NCBI GenBank assembly: GCA_037146835.1
Contig: JBAWWI010000002.1
Coordinates: 7,733 to 71,732 of the forward strand
Length of the DNA: 64,000 nt
Reading direction: 5' to 3'
DNA from: IMCC26256 sp037146835
GTDB taxonomy: Bacteria > Actinomycetota > Acidimicrobiia > IMCC26256
Shown here: positions 63,951 through 64,000 of the stretch, one piece after another
Layout of the letters: every line of letters starts with the position of its first letter
Numbering within the stretch: position 1 is the stretch's first letter
The notes under the pieces: model-generated
The model's input: the letters and a program-made list of their open reading frames with translations, nothing else
The model's database searches: none
What the model was told of the DNA's origin: nothing
Position numbers and translations under genes: made by a program

Positions 63951-64000
63951 TTACTTGATGATGCTGACCACGCGACCAGCACCCACTGTACGACCACCCT
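63951..64000 (-). CDS. tuf: Elongation factor Tu, copy 2 (3' end only)
   Basis: The last 50 bases of the window encode GGRTVGAGRVVSIIK and a stop on the minus strand, identical base for base to the end of the complete tuf at 46677. The gene continues beyond the window, so I cannot say whether it is full length. A tuf just upstream of rpmG-tRNA-Trp-secE is a common ancestral arrangement. Confidence 0.9.
   Translation of the reverse strand, partial: GGRTVGAGRVVSIIK

Overview
The window is a bacterial chromosome segment, a little over half G+C. It has two halves. Positions 1-33,950 hold a cell-surface glycan locus. Positions 33,960-64,000 hold one long minus-strand run of translation and transcription genes. 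No rRNA, CRISPR array, transposase or phage gene was seen. The likely host is a monoderm of actinobacterial type: S14 is the short zinc form, NusG has a long acidic N-terminal extension, and GTG/TTG starts are common. Adenylate kinase has a four-cysteine lid, which classical high-GC Actinobacteria usually lack, so a deep-branching lineage (for example Thermoleophilia-like) is possible. This placement is tentative.

Glycan locus. A minus-strand operon (87-4973) encodes a Wzc-like autokinase with a C-terminal tyrosine cluster, a PqqD-like protein, a stand-alone nucleotidyltransferase and a polymerase-like membrane protein. A divergent plus-strand operon (5390-16303) encodes a GT39-like membrane glycosyltransferase, soluble glycosyltransferases, two methyltransferases, a Wzm/Wzt ABC exporter whose ATPase has a cargo-type C-terminal domain, and three P-loop sulfotransferase-like proteins. 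Next come a minus-strand block of four glycosyltransferases (16273-20278), two more sulfotransferase-like genes (20426, 24175), a hexapeptide acyltransferase, GNAT acyltransferases and a NodB-type deacetylase. The segment 25860-33943 carries a GT4, a GNAT, a WecA-type phosphoglycosyltransferase, a DegT aminotransferase, a PglF/CapD-type dehydratase and a UDP-sugar epimerase. Together these suggest a di-N-acetylated or amino trideoxy sugar loaded on undecaprenyl phosphate, then an elongated, O-methylated and sulfated polymer exported by Wzm/Wzt.

Translation run, in transcription order from the right edge: tuf2 (only its end is present), rpmG, tRNA-Trp, secE, nusG, rplK, rplA, rplJ, rplL, rpoB, rpoC, rpsL, rpsG, fusA, tuf, rpsJ, rplC, rplD, rplW, rplB, rpsS, rplV, rpsC, rplP, rpmC, rpsQ, rplN, rplX, rplE, rpsN, rpsH, rplF, rplR, rpsE, rpmD, rplO, secY, adk, map. 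The str, S10 and spc operons and the rpoBC cluster are therefore contiguous. The run stops at map; infA, rpmJ, rpsM, rpsK, rpsD, rpoA and rplQ do not follow.

The most notable observations are low-complexity tails on core proteins (a His/Asp repeat on L22, a long Glu/Ala/Val/Ile tail on RpoC, acidic extensions on L10, S3, S17 and NusG), several strong RNA hairpins in spacers of the ribosomal operons (above all a multi-hairpin rpsJ-rplC spacer), a tuf gene whose synonymous codons differ sharply from its neighbours, and five sulfotransferase-like genes in one glycan locus.
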